Part shown: positions 1 through 7,254 of the stretch, piece by piece
Numbering within the stretch: position 1 is the stretch's first letter
Layout: every line of letters begins with the position of its first letter
Assembly: GCF_001667315.1 (NCBI RefSeq)
Contig: NZ_LZHT01000036.1
Location: forward strand, 1-33,089
Reading direction: 5' to 3'
DNA from: Mycobacterium sp. 852002-10029_SCH5224772
Lineage (GTDB): Bacteria > Actinomycetota > Actinomycetes > Mycobacteriales > Mycobacteriaceae
Length of the DNA stretch: 33,089 nt
Notes under the pieces: generated by a model
Told to the model about the DNA's origin: nothing
Database searches by the model: none
Seen by the model: the letters and a program-made list of their open reading frames with translations, nothing else
Position numbers and translations under genes: made by a program

Positions 1-493
1 GAGCGTCCGGCGGCGGGGGCGGTGCGTCTGGGGCCGGCGGAGGGGCGTCCGGCGCAGGCGGCAAAGCCTCCGGCGGAGGCGGCGCGCCACCGTCCTCCAG
101 TTCCACCGGAAGGAACATGTGGTGCGTGAATCCTGCCTGGTAGGCGCCCGGGCCGCCGAGGTGCACACCGCCGCGCTCACCGCTGGCCACCGACGTTCCA
201 TCGGGCAGTGTCACCGCAGTGTGGCCACCGTTCCAACCAATGACCAAGGCGTTGGGCGCGGTCCCATATTGGAACCCCCGCGCCAACAACGCGGCTTCCT
301 CGTTTCCGGTATTAAATCGATCTCCAAAAACTGGCCGATCAGTCGCGGCATTCGCAATCCACGAAGCGAGTCCCGAACAATCGGTTCCGGCGGGAGAATC
401 CCCACCCGCAATATACGGGGTGCCGGAGACCTGATTGATCAACGACATCAATGTTGCAATAACGACCATGGGCAGCGAGGCTAGCAATAACAT
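1..493 (-). CDS. NlpC/P60-like cysteine peptidase, C-terminus cut by window edge
   Basis: I translated this by hand; the frame is open from an ATG at 493-491 to the left edge, at least 164 residues. A hydrophobic N-terminus (about residues 1-20) could be a signal peptide or anchor. It is followed by a compact domain with the motif AGTDCSGLASW (candidate catalytic Cys) and GWNGGHTAV (candidate catalytic His), the Cys/His arrangement of NlpC/P60 (C40) peptidoglycan endopeptidases. After HHMFLPVELEDGG the protein becomes a Pro/Ala/Asp repeat (PPAPDAPPP units) that runs off the window. A stop codon TAA directly precedes the ATG, so 493 is the first possible start in frame. Base composition is unusual: about 50% GC at 301-360 and 42-45% just upstream. 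From memory, similar domains occur in exported mycobacterial proteins and in phage tail proteins. The peptidase fold is fairly sure; the substrate is inferred. Confidence 0.8.
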   Translation of the reverse strand, partial: MLLLASLPMVVIATLMSLINQVSGTPYIAGGDSPAGTDCSGLASWIANAATDRPVFGDRFNTGNEEAALLARGFQYGTAPNALVIGWNGGHTAVTLPDGTSVASGERGGVHLGGPGAYQAGFTHHMFLPVELEDGGAPPPPEALPPAPDAPPPAPDAPPPPPDA

Positions 494-500
494 TTATTGC
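484..500. repeat. 17-bp palindrome centred on a start codon
   Basis: GCAATAA at 484-490 and TTATTGC at 494-500 are perfect inverted repeats. The 3-nt centre, CAT on this strand, is the ATG start codon of the NlpC/P60-like gene on the minus strand. It could be an operator or an RNA hairpin that presents or hides the start codon. No function can be assigned from sequence alone. Confidence 0.6.
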
Positions 501-514
501 GAACCAAAATTTGT

Positions 515-552
515 GGCGTAGGTCATTCGGTAAACCGGCAATGACCTACGCC
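515..552. other. Strong hairpin (13-bp perfect stem) in AT-rich intergenic DNA
   Basis: GGCGTAGGTCATT at 515-527 pairs perfectly with AATGACCTACGCC at 540-552. The 12-nt loop holds a further short inverted repeat (CGGT..ACCG). It lies 22 nt upstream of the NlpC/P60-like start and about 160 nt downstream of the stop of the exported-protein gene, both minus strand. It may be a terminator for the upstream gene or a structured 5' leader or operator for the downstream one. There is no long T-tract. The remaining 553-715 is AT-rich at first and shows no gene I can support. Confidence 0.6.
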
Positions 553-715
553 GCAGCTAAAGCAAACTTATTACACACGGGTATATTTTTGGCGGCGAAT
601 TACTTGCGCTTTAGACCAGGCGCGCCGATCGGCGACCCGAGCCCTTCAGCGCCAGCCATCCGACCCGCCCAACGCCACCGACCGAAGCCACCTGCCCGCG
701 AGCGGCGGTGTTGCC

Positions 716-1090
716 TCAGACGGGTGTCCATATGCCGTTGTTCCAGATGCCCCAATCAGCGTCAGTCGGGTTCCACATCATTTGAGCCCCGGGCGCCCAC
801 GCCGGTTGAGGTGGTGGCGGCGGCGCCCATGCCGGTGGGGGACCCCATGGCCCCCAACCCGCCGGGGCGGTCGGCCCGCCTGGATGTTGCCAGTCGTGGC
901 AGCGATTCCAGTCCCAGTCCAAGACATTGCCCCACGCCGGGTTCCATGGCTCGCCCGGGCACCAGTGATCGGTGGGGGCCGGCGCCGCCTGCGCGACGGG
1001 GCCGCCGGCCAGGCCCAAAACGGACAGCGCCAACACCAGCACGGTCGTCGCCTGCCGCAGCCACGATCCCGATCGTTCGACAGTCGTCAT
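716..1090 (-). CDS. Small exported Trp/Pro-rich protein
   Basis: This encodes 124 residues. I chose the ATG at 1090 because a signal peptide then starts at residue 1: a charged n-region (MTTVERSGSWLRQ), a hydrophobic core (about 14-32) and an Ala-x-Ala cleavage site (VAQAAP, about 35). The longer open frame upstream is Arg-rich and not signal-like. The mature part has 14 tryptophans, a proline run near the middle and two cysteines that could form one disulfide (CPGEP and NRCHDW). I recognise no catalytic motif and assign no function. Small Trp/Pro-rich exported proteins are common in mycobacteria. The upstream VOC gene is 71 nt away on the same strand. A GGGAAA stretch about 10 nt before the start may serve as a weak ribosome binding site. 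Confidence 0.75.
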   Translation of the reverse strand: MTTVERSGSWLRQATTVLVLALSVLGLAGGPVAQAAPAPTDHWCPGEPWNPAWGNVLDWDWNRCHDWQHPGGPTAPAGWGPWGPPPAWAPPPPPQPAWAPGAQMMWNPTDADWGIWNNGIWTPV

Positions 1091-1161
1091 CTCCCAAGGA
1101 TTTCCCTGGACCGGACTCCGGGCAAGTAGTTGTTCGGATTTGCCGGAGTCTCCGGACTCGA

Positions 1162-1560
1162 TCAGACTCCGAACTTGGCGCGTGCCTCGTCGGTGACCGG
1201 AGTGAACAGGTTGACCAAATTTCCGTCCGGATCCCGGAACAACAGCGCGCGATTGCCCCACGGCATCGTTGTCGGCGTCGTCACGATCTCCGCGACATGC
1301 TCGCGGAGCCGCTCGTATTCGGCGTCCACGTCCTCGACGATGAATTCCACGATCGCGCTCCGGTTCGCTGCCGGCTCGGCGGATCCGTCGCCGAACAGCG
1401 GCACCGTCTTGTCGCTACCGATGGCCAGCGTCCCAACCGGGGTCGGAATCTCCGCAAACAGCTCGTTTCCCCACACGGCCGACACTTCGGTGACCATCTC
1501 GTAGAAACTGACGAGCCGCTTCACGTCTGCGGTGATGATGCGGGTCGATACGAACTTCAT
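1162..1560 (-). CDS. VOC family (glyoxalase/bleomycin-resistance fold) protein
   Basis: The 132-residue product is a single VOC-fold unit. It opens with MKFVSTRIITADVKRLVSFYE, the usual first beta strand and FYE helix, and ends with LLFRDPDGNLVNLFTP, the typical RDPDGNLxxLF strand of the family. The intervening ERLREHVAEIVTTPTTMPWGNR segment matches many actinobacterial glyoxalase-like proteins. A good ribosome binding site (GAGGAGG, 6 nt before ATG) fixes the start. Members of this superfamily include lactoylglutathione lyases, extradiol dioxygenases, epimerases and drug-binding proteins, so the substrate cannot be read from sequence. A second VOC gene lies 125 nt upstream on the same strand, but the two proteins are clearly different. 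Confidence 0.9.
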   Translation of the reverse strand: MKFVSTRIITADVKRLVSFYEMVTEVSAVWGNELFAEIPTPVGTLAIGSDKTVPLFGDGSAEPAANRSAIVEFIVEDVDAEYERLREHVAEIVTTPTTMPWGNRALLFRDPDGNLVNLFTPVTDEARAKFGV

Positions 1561-1685
1561 GCGGTCCTCCTCGCGGCCCCGGTGGTGTGGTGTCGTGCGC
1601 GAAGGATGCTAACCGCCGCCTCCGACAACGATCGAGGTCACCGGACGTCGGTCTGGCACACCGAAGTGCGAAGGGTCGCGCCCGG

Positions 1686-2237
1686 TCATCGGGCCGGTAG
1701 CGTTCTCCTCGCCTGCAACGTGACGCCCGGCACCGTGTTCGCCAGGTCCGGTCGACTCTTCGCGAAAGCACGAATCGTCCGATAGAACGACCAAAGTTGG
1801 CGAGGCGTCGGAACTTTCGGCACCCAGGCCAACTCCCAGTGAATTCCATTGATCGGGTCGTCGAAGAACACCGCGTAGTAGCCGGGCCAGTACTGCGGGT
1901 AGTCCTTTGGCTCGTCGGTGACGGGGATCGCGCGTTCGACCAAGAATTCACGATGGAAGCGGTCGACCTCTGCCCTGCTGCGCGCCCACAACGCGATGTG
2001 GTTGATGCCGACCGCCTGGTCGGAGTGCGTCAGCTTCCCACCGGTGCGCGCGGGCTGGATGCCGATGTAGCTGTGCGGGTTGACATTACGCGTCATGTAA
2101 TACGTCGACTGGTACTCCATGTTGAGCGACGAGAAACTGCTGTAGCCGAGCCAGCCGAACAACGCGTCGTAGAACGCGATTGAGTCGTCATAGTCCAACA
2201 CCGCGAACTCGACGTGACAAACACCCCGCCACCGCAT
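1686..2237 (-). CDS. VOC family protein
   Basis: The protein has 183 residues. HVEFAVLDYDDSIAFYDALFGWLGY near the N-terminus and GINHIALWARSRAEVDRFH in the middle are the two beta-alpha halves expected in a VOC module. The C-terminal DDPINGIHWELAW carries a Glu at the position often used for metal binding. About 35 residues after that motif (PTPRQLWSFYRTIRAF onward) extend beyond the minimal fold. A GAGGAGG ribosome binding site 4-5 nt before the ATG supports the start. The gene is divergent from the methyltransferase, with a 172-nt gap that contains a short GTCGGC hexamer run near 2300. Function is unknown; a dioxygenase- or lyase-type role is only inferred. Confidence 0.88.
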   Translation of the reverse strand: MRWRGVCHVEFAVLDYDDSIAFYDALFGWLGYSSFSSLNMEYQSTYYMTRNVNPHSYIGIQPARTGGKLTHSDQAVGINHIALWARSRAEVDRFHREFLVERAIPVTDEPKDYPQYWPGYYAVFFDDPINGIHWELAWVPKVPTPRQLWSFYRTIRAFAKSRPDLANTVPGVTLQARRTLPAR

Positions 2238-2421
2238 AGCGCCTCCTCAGGCCGATCCATTCCAGAATGCGGTCAGCACCACTTGCTCGACGACGTCGCC
2301 GTCGGCGTCGGCGTCGGCGTCACGACGTGCTAGATGATATTCGCCCGCCGACCGGACGCCCTCGTCGCCTGGGCTCCCATCACTTCATCCAATAAGCCGT
2401 GCCGCATCAGTGTCCGTGCTC

Positions 2422-2427
2422 TACGGT
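2422..2427 (+). promoter_or_regulatory. Candidate -10 element for leaderless methyltransferase mRNA
   Basis: TACGGT fits the mycobacterial TANNNT -10 consensus. Exactly 6 nt (CGTCAA) separate it from the ATG at 2434, which would place the transcription start on the start codon. I see no convincing -35. Confidence 0.45.
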
Positions 2428-2433
2428 CGTCAA

Positions 2434-3072
2434 ATGGGGGTCCGGGACGCGGTCATGGCGGGTATTGCTCAGCAGCTCGGTCATCCAAGTGGTCTGCGCG
2501 GGCGGCTGGTTGGTGCGGCGCTCAATCGGGGCAACCGGCGCTTCGTGAGCGCCGCCGTGCGGGCGCTGCAACCCGATGAAGCATCGGCGGTCGCCGATGT
2601 CGGATTCGGTGGCGCAGTGGGGCTGAAATTCCTGCTTGACAGTGTCGGTCCGTCGGGCAGAGTGCATGGTGTCGAGGTGTCGGAGACGATGCTCAGCCGG
2701 GCCGCGGGGCGCTACCGCCGTGACATCGCAACCGGGCGGCTGTCTTTGCATTCCGGGTCCATGACGCAGTTGCCCTTTCCCGATGGGGCATTGGACGGCG
2801 CCATCACCGTCAACACCATCTACTTCGTCGCCGAGCTCGACAGGGCGTTCAGAGAGCTTGCCAGGGTGATTAACAGTCGGGGTCGACTCGTCATCGGACT
2901 GGCCGACCCCGACGTCATGGCAAAACTGCCATTCACGGGACACGGCTTTCACCTCCGTCCGGTGCCGGACGTGATCGACGCGTTACGCAGGACCGGCCTC
3001 ACAGTCGAACACCGTCAGATCAGTGAGGACGCCAACGCACCGCACCTGCTGATCGCCCAGGCGGTCGCGTGA
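2434..3072 (+). CDS. Class I SAM-dependent methyltransferase
   Basis: From the ATG at 2434 the protein has 212 residues. The SAM-binding motif I is VADVGFGGAVGLKFLLD. It is followed by the acidic strand-2 segment RVHGVEVSETML, then PFPDGALDGAITVNTIYFV, the post-motif signature of Methyltransf_11/25 proteins, and ARVINSRGRLVIGL. A GTG at 2410 in the same frame would add eight residues (MSVLYGRQ) and cannot be excluded. I prefer 2434 because neither start has a ribosome binding site and 2434 has a -10-like hexamer at leaderless spacing. The acceptor substrate is unknown. I do not recall an equivalent at this place in M. tuberculosis, which fits with 1-3072 being accessory. Confidence 0.88.
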   Translation: MGVRDAVMAGIAQQLGHPSGLRGRLVGAALNRGNRRFVSAAVRALQPDEASAVADVGFGGAVGLKFLLDSVGPSGRVHGVEVSETMLSRAAGRYRRDIATGRLSLHSGSMTQLPFPDGALDGAITVNTIYFVAELDRAFRELARVINSRGRLVIGLADPDVMAKLPFTGHGFHLRPVPDVIDALRRTGLTVEHRQISEDANAPHLLIAQAVA

Positions 3073-3109
3073 AACGTCGCGAACAGTGCGGGACTTCGAT
3101 CGAGGCAGA

Positions 3110-3129
3110 CTTTCGGCTTCGTTCGAAAG
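3110..3129. terminator. Weak convergent hairpin between methyltransferase and ychF
   Basis: CTTTCG at 3110-3115 pairs with CGAAAG at 3124-3129 around an 8-nt loop. It lies in the 78-nt gap between two convergent stop codons. The stem is only 6 bp and has no T-tract, so its role as a terminator is tentative. Confidence 0.3.
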
Positions 3130-3150
3130 GGACCGCCCTGCTTTGACGGC

Positions 3151-4224
3151 TTAGACGTTGAACCGGAACTCGACGACGTCGCCGTCGGCCATGATGTAGT
3201 CCTTGCCCTCCATGCGAACCTTGCCGGCCGCCTTGGCCGCCGCCATCGAGCCCGCGGCGACCAGGTCGTCGTAGGAGACGATTTCGGCCTTGATGAAACC
3301 TTTTTCGAAGTCGGTGTGGATCACCCCGGCGGCCTTGGGCGCGGTGTCGCCCTGGTGAATCACCCACGCACGCGCCTCTTTTGGGCCCGCCGTCAGGTAG
3401 GTCTGCAGCTTGAGCGTGTGAAAACCGGCCCGCGCCAACGCATCTAGCCCACGCTCGGTTTGCCCGATGGATTCCAAAAGCTCGGCGGCCGACTCGTCGT
3501 CCAGCTCCTGCAGCTCGGCCTCGATCTTCGCGTCCAGGAACACCGCGTCGGCAGGCGCAACCATCGCGGACAGCTCGGCCTTGCGGGCTTCATCAGTCAG
3601 CACGGACTCGTCGGCGTTGAACACATACAGAAACGGCTTGGTGGTCATCAGGTTCAGCTCGCGCAGCAGTGCCGCGTCGGCACCGGACGCGAAGAGTGTC
3701 TCACCCGAGTCCAGCACGGCCTGCGCGGCGACGGCCGCCTCGTGCACGGGCTTGCGCTCCTTGTTGTTGCGGGCTTCCTTCTCCAGCCGTGGCACGGCCT
3801 TTTCCAGGGTCTGCATGTCAGCGAGGATCAGCTCGGTCTCGATCACCTCGATGTCGGAGGCCGGATCGACCTTGCCGTCGACGTGCACGACGTCGTCGTC
3901 GGCGAACACCCGCACCACCTGGCAGATCGCGTCACACTCGCGGATGTTGGCCAGGAACTTGTTGCCCAGCCCGGCGCCCTCGGAGGCGCCCTTCACGATG
4001 CCGGCGATGTCGACGAACGTCACCGGTGCCGGCACGATCTTCTCGGAATCGAACATCTCCGCCAGCTTGTCCAGCCGCGGGTCGGGCAGGGGAACGACGC
4101 CCTCGTTGGGCTCGATCGTCGCGAACGGGTAGTTGGCCGCGACCACGTTGTTCCGGGTCAGCGCGTTGAACAAGGTCGACTTGCCGACATTCGGCAGGCC
4201 GACGATTCCCAGGCTCAGGCTCAC
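3151..4224 (-). CDS. ychF: YchF/Obg-family ATP/GTP-binding protein
   Basis: The 357-residue product has the usual YchF length. Residues 1-20 contain the P-loop GLPNVGKSTLFNAL. FATIEPNEG is the switch I region, and FVDIAGIVKGASEGAGLGN carries the DxAG motif with the family-specific switch II. The nucleotide-specificity loop reads FNADE rather than NKxD, as in YchF proteins that favour ATP. The C-terminal TGS-like domain (about 275-357) ends with the highly conserved GKDYIMADGDVVEFRFNV. YchF binds ribosomes and is linked to translation and stress responses; it acts in the cytosol. The start is GTG at 4224. A TAGACT hexamer at 4234-4239 lies 9 nt upstream, so the transcript probably has little or no leader. 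It is divergent from the DUF6542 gene. Confidence 0.97.
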   Translation of the reverse strand: MSLSLGIVGLPNVGKSTLFNALTRNNVVAANYPFATIEPNEGVVPLPDPRLDKLAEMFDSEKIVPAPVTFVDIAGIVKGASEGAGLGNKFLANIRECDAICQVVRVFADDDVVHVDGKVDPASDIEVIETELILADMQTLEKAVPRLEKEARNNKERKPVHEAAVAAQAVLDSGETLFASGADAALLRELNLMTTKPFLYVFNADESVLTDEARKAELSAMVAPADAVFLDAKIEAELQELDDESAAELLESIGQTERGLDALARAGFHTLKLQTYLTAGPKEARAWVIHQGDTAPKAAGVIHTDFEKGFIKAEIVSYDDLVAAGSMAAAKAAGKVRMEGKDYIMADGDVVEFRFNV

Positions 4225-4353
4225 AGGGAGCCAAGTCTAGGGGTCATGGCGGCGCCGGACGATCGGGACCGTCACGCGGCCGATCGTGCGTTGGAGCGGG
4301 GCACGCCACAGGGTCCCCGCGAGGTATTTACGGGCCTTTCGGTCCATTCCCGG

Positions 4354-4359
4354 TACGGT
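4354..4359 (+). promoter_or_regulatory. Candidate -10 element for leaderless DUF6542 gene
   Basis: TACGGT, a TANNNT match, is followed by 6 nt (CTACAT) and the GTG start at 4366. It is the same hexamer at the same spacing as at the methyltransferase. This placement helps choose 4366 over upstream starts in the long open frame. Confidence 0.5.
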
Positions 4360-4365
4360 CTACAT

Positions 4366-5514
4366 GTGTCAGCACAGCGGGCAAGTGCGACGGTGGACAG
4401 TGCTCACCGTTCGATTCACCCCAACATCCCAGGCGCCCCCTGGTACGCAGCCCTGCTTGTCGCCGTTACCGCGACAGCTATCGGCTACGGAATCGACGCT
4501 GGTCACAAGGAACTGACCCACGTATTCGCGGGCTTCTATATAGCGGGTTGCGTGGCGGCTGTGCTCGCGGTGCGCCAGGACGGCATCTTCACCACGATCA
4601 TCCAGCCGCCGCTGATCCTGTTCTGCGCGGTACCCGGCGCCTACTGGCTGTTCCACGACGCCAAAATCGGCCGCCTCAAAGACCTGCTGATCAACTGCGG
4701 CTACCCGCTGATCGAGCGCTTCCCGCTGATGCTCGGCACCGCCGGCGTCGTGATGGCGATCGGACTGGCGCGCTGGTATTTCGGAAACGGCCAGGGCAGA
4801 TCCACGGGGAGCACGTCCGCCGACTCCGCCGGCGCCACCAGCGTCGACGTCAAGTCCTTCTTCAGCAACATCGGCGCCAAACTGCAGTCGGCGTTGCAGC
4901 CCGACGCCGAGGACACCGACGAGGCGTCCGGGGCACGCCGCGGTCGCACGTCGGGCTCGTCGGCGAGAACCCGCCGCACGCCGCGCGACGGTCGCTCGTC
5001 CACGCGTTCCGCGCGGACCGGCTCCCGGCACGCACGGCCGTCCCTCGACGATGACTCGGTCGAGCGGCCCGCGCGTCCACGGCGCAGCAGCAGCCGTCGA
5101 AGCTCCGCGTCGGCCCGCGATTATGACGCCGCCGAACCACCCCGGCGGTCCCGCCGCCGGCCCAGGCCCGACAGCGACCCGGAGCTGCGGGGCCAATCTC
5201 CCCGCGAACCGCGCGCCCGCCGCAATCCCTACGAGCGGCCCTACGAGCGGCCCGCGCCGCGTAGCGGCCGATTCGACGGCTTTGAGTCCTACGGCGACCG
5301 GCACGACGACGGCCGCGAGCCCTATGAGCCGCGGCGCCGGCGGCCGCCCTCGCCCGGGAACAGCGGGACGCATCACCCCATCTCGCAGGTCCGCTACCGC
5401 GGCGGCACCCAGGACCAGCCGCGCGAGCCGCACACCGAGCGCCGGAGTCGCTCACGCACGCCCGGGCGCGCGCACGGGCGCCCCCCGGCCGAATCGTGGG
5501 AATACGACGTCTAG
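4366..5514 (+). CDS. DUF6542 membrane protein with Arg-rich tail (Rv1111c-like)
   Basis: I start the gene at GTG 4366, giving 382 residues; the frame is open much further upstream, but that part is antisense to ychF. Residues about 20-150 form four hydrophobic helices (WYAALLVAVTATAIGYGI, FAGFYIAGCVAAVLAV, IIQPPLILFCAVPGAYWLF, LMLGTAGVVMAIGLARW), the DUF6542 membrane region. The remaining 230 residues are low-complexity and rich in Arg, Ser, Pro and Asp, with repeated Arg-Arg clusters and a YERPYERP duplication, so probably disordered and strongly basic. The end, AESWEYDV, is hydrophobic and acidic. The tail should lie in the cytosol, where it might contact nucleic acid or the division machinery; that is inference. 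Position next to ychF and ispH matches M. tuberculosis Rv1111c. Confidence 0.88.
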   Translation: MSAQRASATVDSAHRSIHPNIPGAPWYAALLVAVTATAIGYGIDAGHKELTHVFAGFYIAGCVAAVLAVRQDGIFTTIIQPPLILFCAVPGAYWLFHDAKIGRLKDLLINCGYPLIERFPLMLGTAGVVMAIGLARWYFGNGQGRSTGSTSADSAGATSVDVKSFFSNIGAKLQSALQPDAEDTDEASGARRGRTSGSSARTRRTPRDGRSSTRSARTGSRHARPSLDDDSVERPARPRRSSSRRSSASARDYDAAEPPRRSRRRPRPDSDPELRGQSPREPRARRNPYERPYERPAPRSGRFDGFESYGDRHDDGREPYEPRRRRPPSPGNSGTHHPISQVRYRGGTQDQPREPHTERRSRSRTPGRAHGRPPAESWEYDV

Positions 5515-5528
5515 CGGCGATCGCGAGC

Positions 5529-5543
5529 GCGGCGGGTCGCCGC
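5529..5543. terminator. Short GC hairpin between convergent genes
   Basis: GCGGCG at 5529-5534 pairs with CGCCGC at 5538-5543 around a GGT loop. It sits in the 52-nt gap between the stops of the DUF6542 gene and ispH. Mycobacterial terminators often lack a T-tract, but GC-rich DNA makes chance stems of this size common. Confidence 0.35.
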
Positions 5544-5566
5544 CAGCGGTCTAGGAGCTCAGCGCC

Positions 5567-6565
5567 TCAGCGGGGTGATCGGATCTCGCGCGGCAGCGCG
5601 AACACGAGGGTCTCCTGTGCCGTGGTCACCGGTTGCACCAGGTCGTAGCCGCACGCGGCGAGCCGCTCCAGCACACCTTGCACCAAGACCTCGGGAACGG
5701 ACGCTCCGGAAGTGACACCCACCGTGGTGACGCCCTCGAGCCATGCCGGGTCGATGTCATCGGCCCAGTCGACCAGGTGAGCGGCGTCGGCCCCGCCACC
5801 CAGCGCCACCTCCACCAGCCGCACCGAATTCGACGAATTGCCGGACCCGACGACGATCACGAGCTCACACTCCGGCGCCATCGCCTTGACCGCGACCTGC
5901 CGGTTTTGCGTCGCGTAACAGATGTCGTCGCTGGGCGGATCCTGCAGCTTCGGGAATCGTTGCCGCAGCCGCCCGACGATTTCCATGGTCTCGTCGACCG
6001 ACAACGTGGTCTGCGAGAGCCACACCACCTTGTCCTCGTCGCGGACGGTCACGTTGTCCACGGCGGCGACTCCGTCGACCAGCTGCACGTGGTCGGGCGC
6101 CTCCCCGGCGGTGCCGACAACCTCCTCGTGGCCCTCGTGGCCGATGAGCAGGATGTCGTAGTCGTTGCGGGCGAATCGCCGGGCCTCGTTGTGCACCTTG
6201 GTCACCAGCGGGCAGGAGGCATCGATGGTGCGCAGGTTACGTTCGGCGGCCGCCGCGTGCACCGAGGGCGCGACGCCGTGCGCGGAGAACACCACGATGG
6301 CGCCTTCGGGGACCTCGTCGGTCTCCTCGACGAACACCGCACCGGCCTTTTCCAGCGTGCTGACCACGTGCCGGTTGTGCACGATCTCGTGACGCACGTA
6401 GACCGGCGGGCCGTGCTTTTCCAGCGCGCGCTCCACGGTCTCCACGGCCCTGTCCACGCCCGCGCAGTAACCGCGCGGCTCGGCCAGGAGCACACGCTTG
6501 CGGGTCGGGGTGGCGGCTACCGAGCTGGATGCGCCGGGTATCCCCATGTCGACGGTCGAGGGCAT
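5567..6565 (-). CDS. ispH: 4-hydroxy-3-methylbut-2-enyl diphosphate reductase (IspH/LytB)
   Basis: IspH performs the last step of the MEP pathway, reducing HMBPP to IPP and DMAPP with a [4Fe-4S] cluster. The three cluster cysteines are visible in GYCAGVDRA (Cys34), [10 protein letters not shown] and [11 protein letters not shown]. Substrate-binding histidines appear in VRHEIVHN and FSAHGVAPS, and the catalytic Glu region in [19 protein letters not shown] is the diphosphate-binding SxN region. I chose the ATG at 6565 (332 residues) rather than 6592, because the product then starts [11 protein letters not shown] like the remembered M. tuberculosis LytB2, and a -10-like TACCCT lies 7 nt upstream. 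The GGGGGA next to the ATG is too close to act as a ribosome binding site. Confidence 0.96.
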   Translation of the reverse strand: MPSTVDMGIPGASSSVAATPTRKRVLLAEPRGYCAGVDRAVETVERALEKHGPPVYVRHEIVHNRHVVSTLEKAGAVFVEETDEVPEGAIVVFSAHGVAPSVHAAAAERNLRTIDASCPLVTKVHNEARRFARNDYDILLIGHEGHEEVVGTAGEAPDHVQLVDGVAAVDNVTVRDEDKVVWLSQTTLSVDETMEIVGRLRQRFPKLQDPPSDDICYATQNRQVAVKAMAPECELVIVVGSGNSSNSVRLVEVALGGGADAAHLVDWADDIDPAWLEGVTTVGVTSGASVPEVLVQGVLERLAACGYDLVQPVTTAQETLVFALPREIRSPR

Positions 6566-6572
6566 GTCCCCC

Positions 6573-6578
6573 AGGGTA
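6573..6578 (-). promoter_or_regulatory. Candidate -10 element for ispH
   Basis: On the minus strand TACCCT (TANNNT) is followed by 7 nt and the ATG at 6565, so a leaderless or nearly leaderless mRNA is possible. No clear -35 is seen. Confidence 0.35.
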
Positions 6579-6654
6579 CGTTCTGCCGACACGGGGCTGC
6601 CAGCTCGCGCCGGTGGGCTTGGAGTTAGCCGCCGCTTAAGGCAATCTTGGACCC

Positions 6655-7254
6655 ATGGCTACTGCACCGTATGGGGTTCGGCTGCTGGTCGGTGCGGCGA
6701 CGGTCGCCGTTGAGGAGACCATCAGGCTGCCGAAAACCATCCTGATGTACCCGATGACACTGGCCAGTCAGGCAGCACACATGGTGATGCGCTTCCAGCA
6801 GAACCTCGCCGAGCTGGTGATCAAAGGGGACAGCACCCTCGAGTCGATTTTCCCGCCCAAGGACGAGAAGCCGGAATGGGCGACGTTCGACGAGGACGTG
6901 GACGACGCGATCGACGGGGCGTATGCCGCGCTGCCCGACGGCAGCGAGGGCGAGCGCAGAGCCGAGGGACGGTTCGCGCTCTACTCGGTGGCCGATGCGC
7001 ACGAAGACGCCAGCGCCCTGACCAAACCCGCCCGCCCCTCGAAGAAGCCGCCGGCCAGCGCGGCAGTTTCCCAACCCGAGGTGGCCACCGAACTGGACTA
7101 CTCGGCCCTGACGCTGGCCCAGCTGCGCGCCCGTCTGCAATCGCTGAGCGTCGATGAACTCGAGGCACTGCTGGCCTACGAGCAGGCGACCAAGGGCCGC
7201 GCGCCGTTCCAGACGCTGCTCGCCAACAGGATCACCCGCGCGAACGCGAAGTGA
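6655..7254 (+). CDS. Lipid-droplet-associated (phasin-like) protein, Rv1109c-like
   Basis: The protein has 199 residues. The N-terminal half ([53 protein letters not shown]) is amphipathic rather than a plain membrane span. It matches the mycobacterial/rhodococcal family of small lipid-droplet proteins related to Rhodococcus MLDS, in which this part coats triacylglycerol droplets. An acidic segment ([13 protein letters not shown]), a Pro/Ala linker and a C-terminal helical module ([37 protein letters not shown]) follow. That last module resembles short helical segments used for protein contacts. The stop overlaps the xseA start (GTGA), so the gene is co-transcribed and probably translationally coupled with exonuclease VII. 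Function is from family knowledge; the link to DNA repair is only positional. Confidence 0.85.
   Translation: MATAPYGVRLLVGAATVAVEETIRLPKTILMYPMTLASQAAHMVMRFQQNLAELVIKGDSTLESIFPPKDEKPEWATFDEDVDDAIDGAYAALPDGSEGERRAEGRFALYSVADAHEDASALTKPARPSKKPPASAAVSQPEVATELDYSALTLAQLRARLQSLSVDELEALLAYEQATKGRAPFQTLLANRITRANAK

Noticed and set aside
511..1785. 424-codon open frame on the plus strand
   Set aside because: It runs antisense to the exported-protein and VOC genes and is Arg/Pro/Ser-rich, the usual mirror frame of GC-rich coding DNA.
2296..2322. GTCGGC hexamer repeats
   Set aside because: Only about four imperfect copies; common in GC-rich mycobacterial DNA and with no flanking structure.
3460..4365. 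N-terminal extension of the DUF6542 gene
   Set aside because: The frame is open by chance opposite ychF; the -10 at leaderless spacing and the expected N-terminus place the start at 4366.
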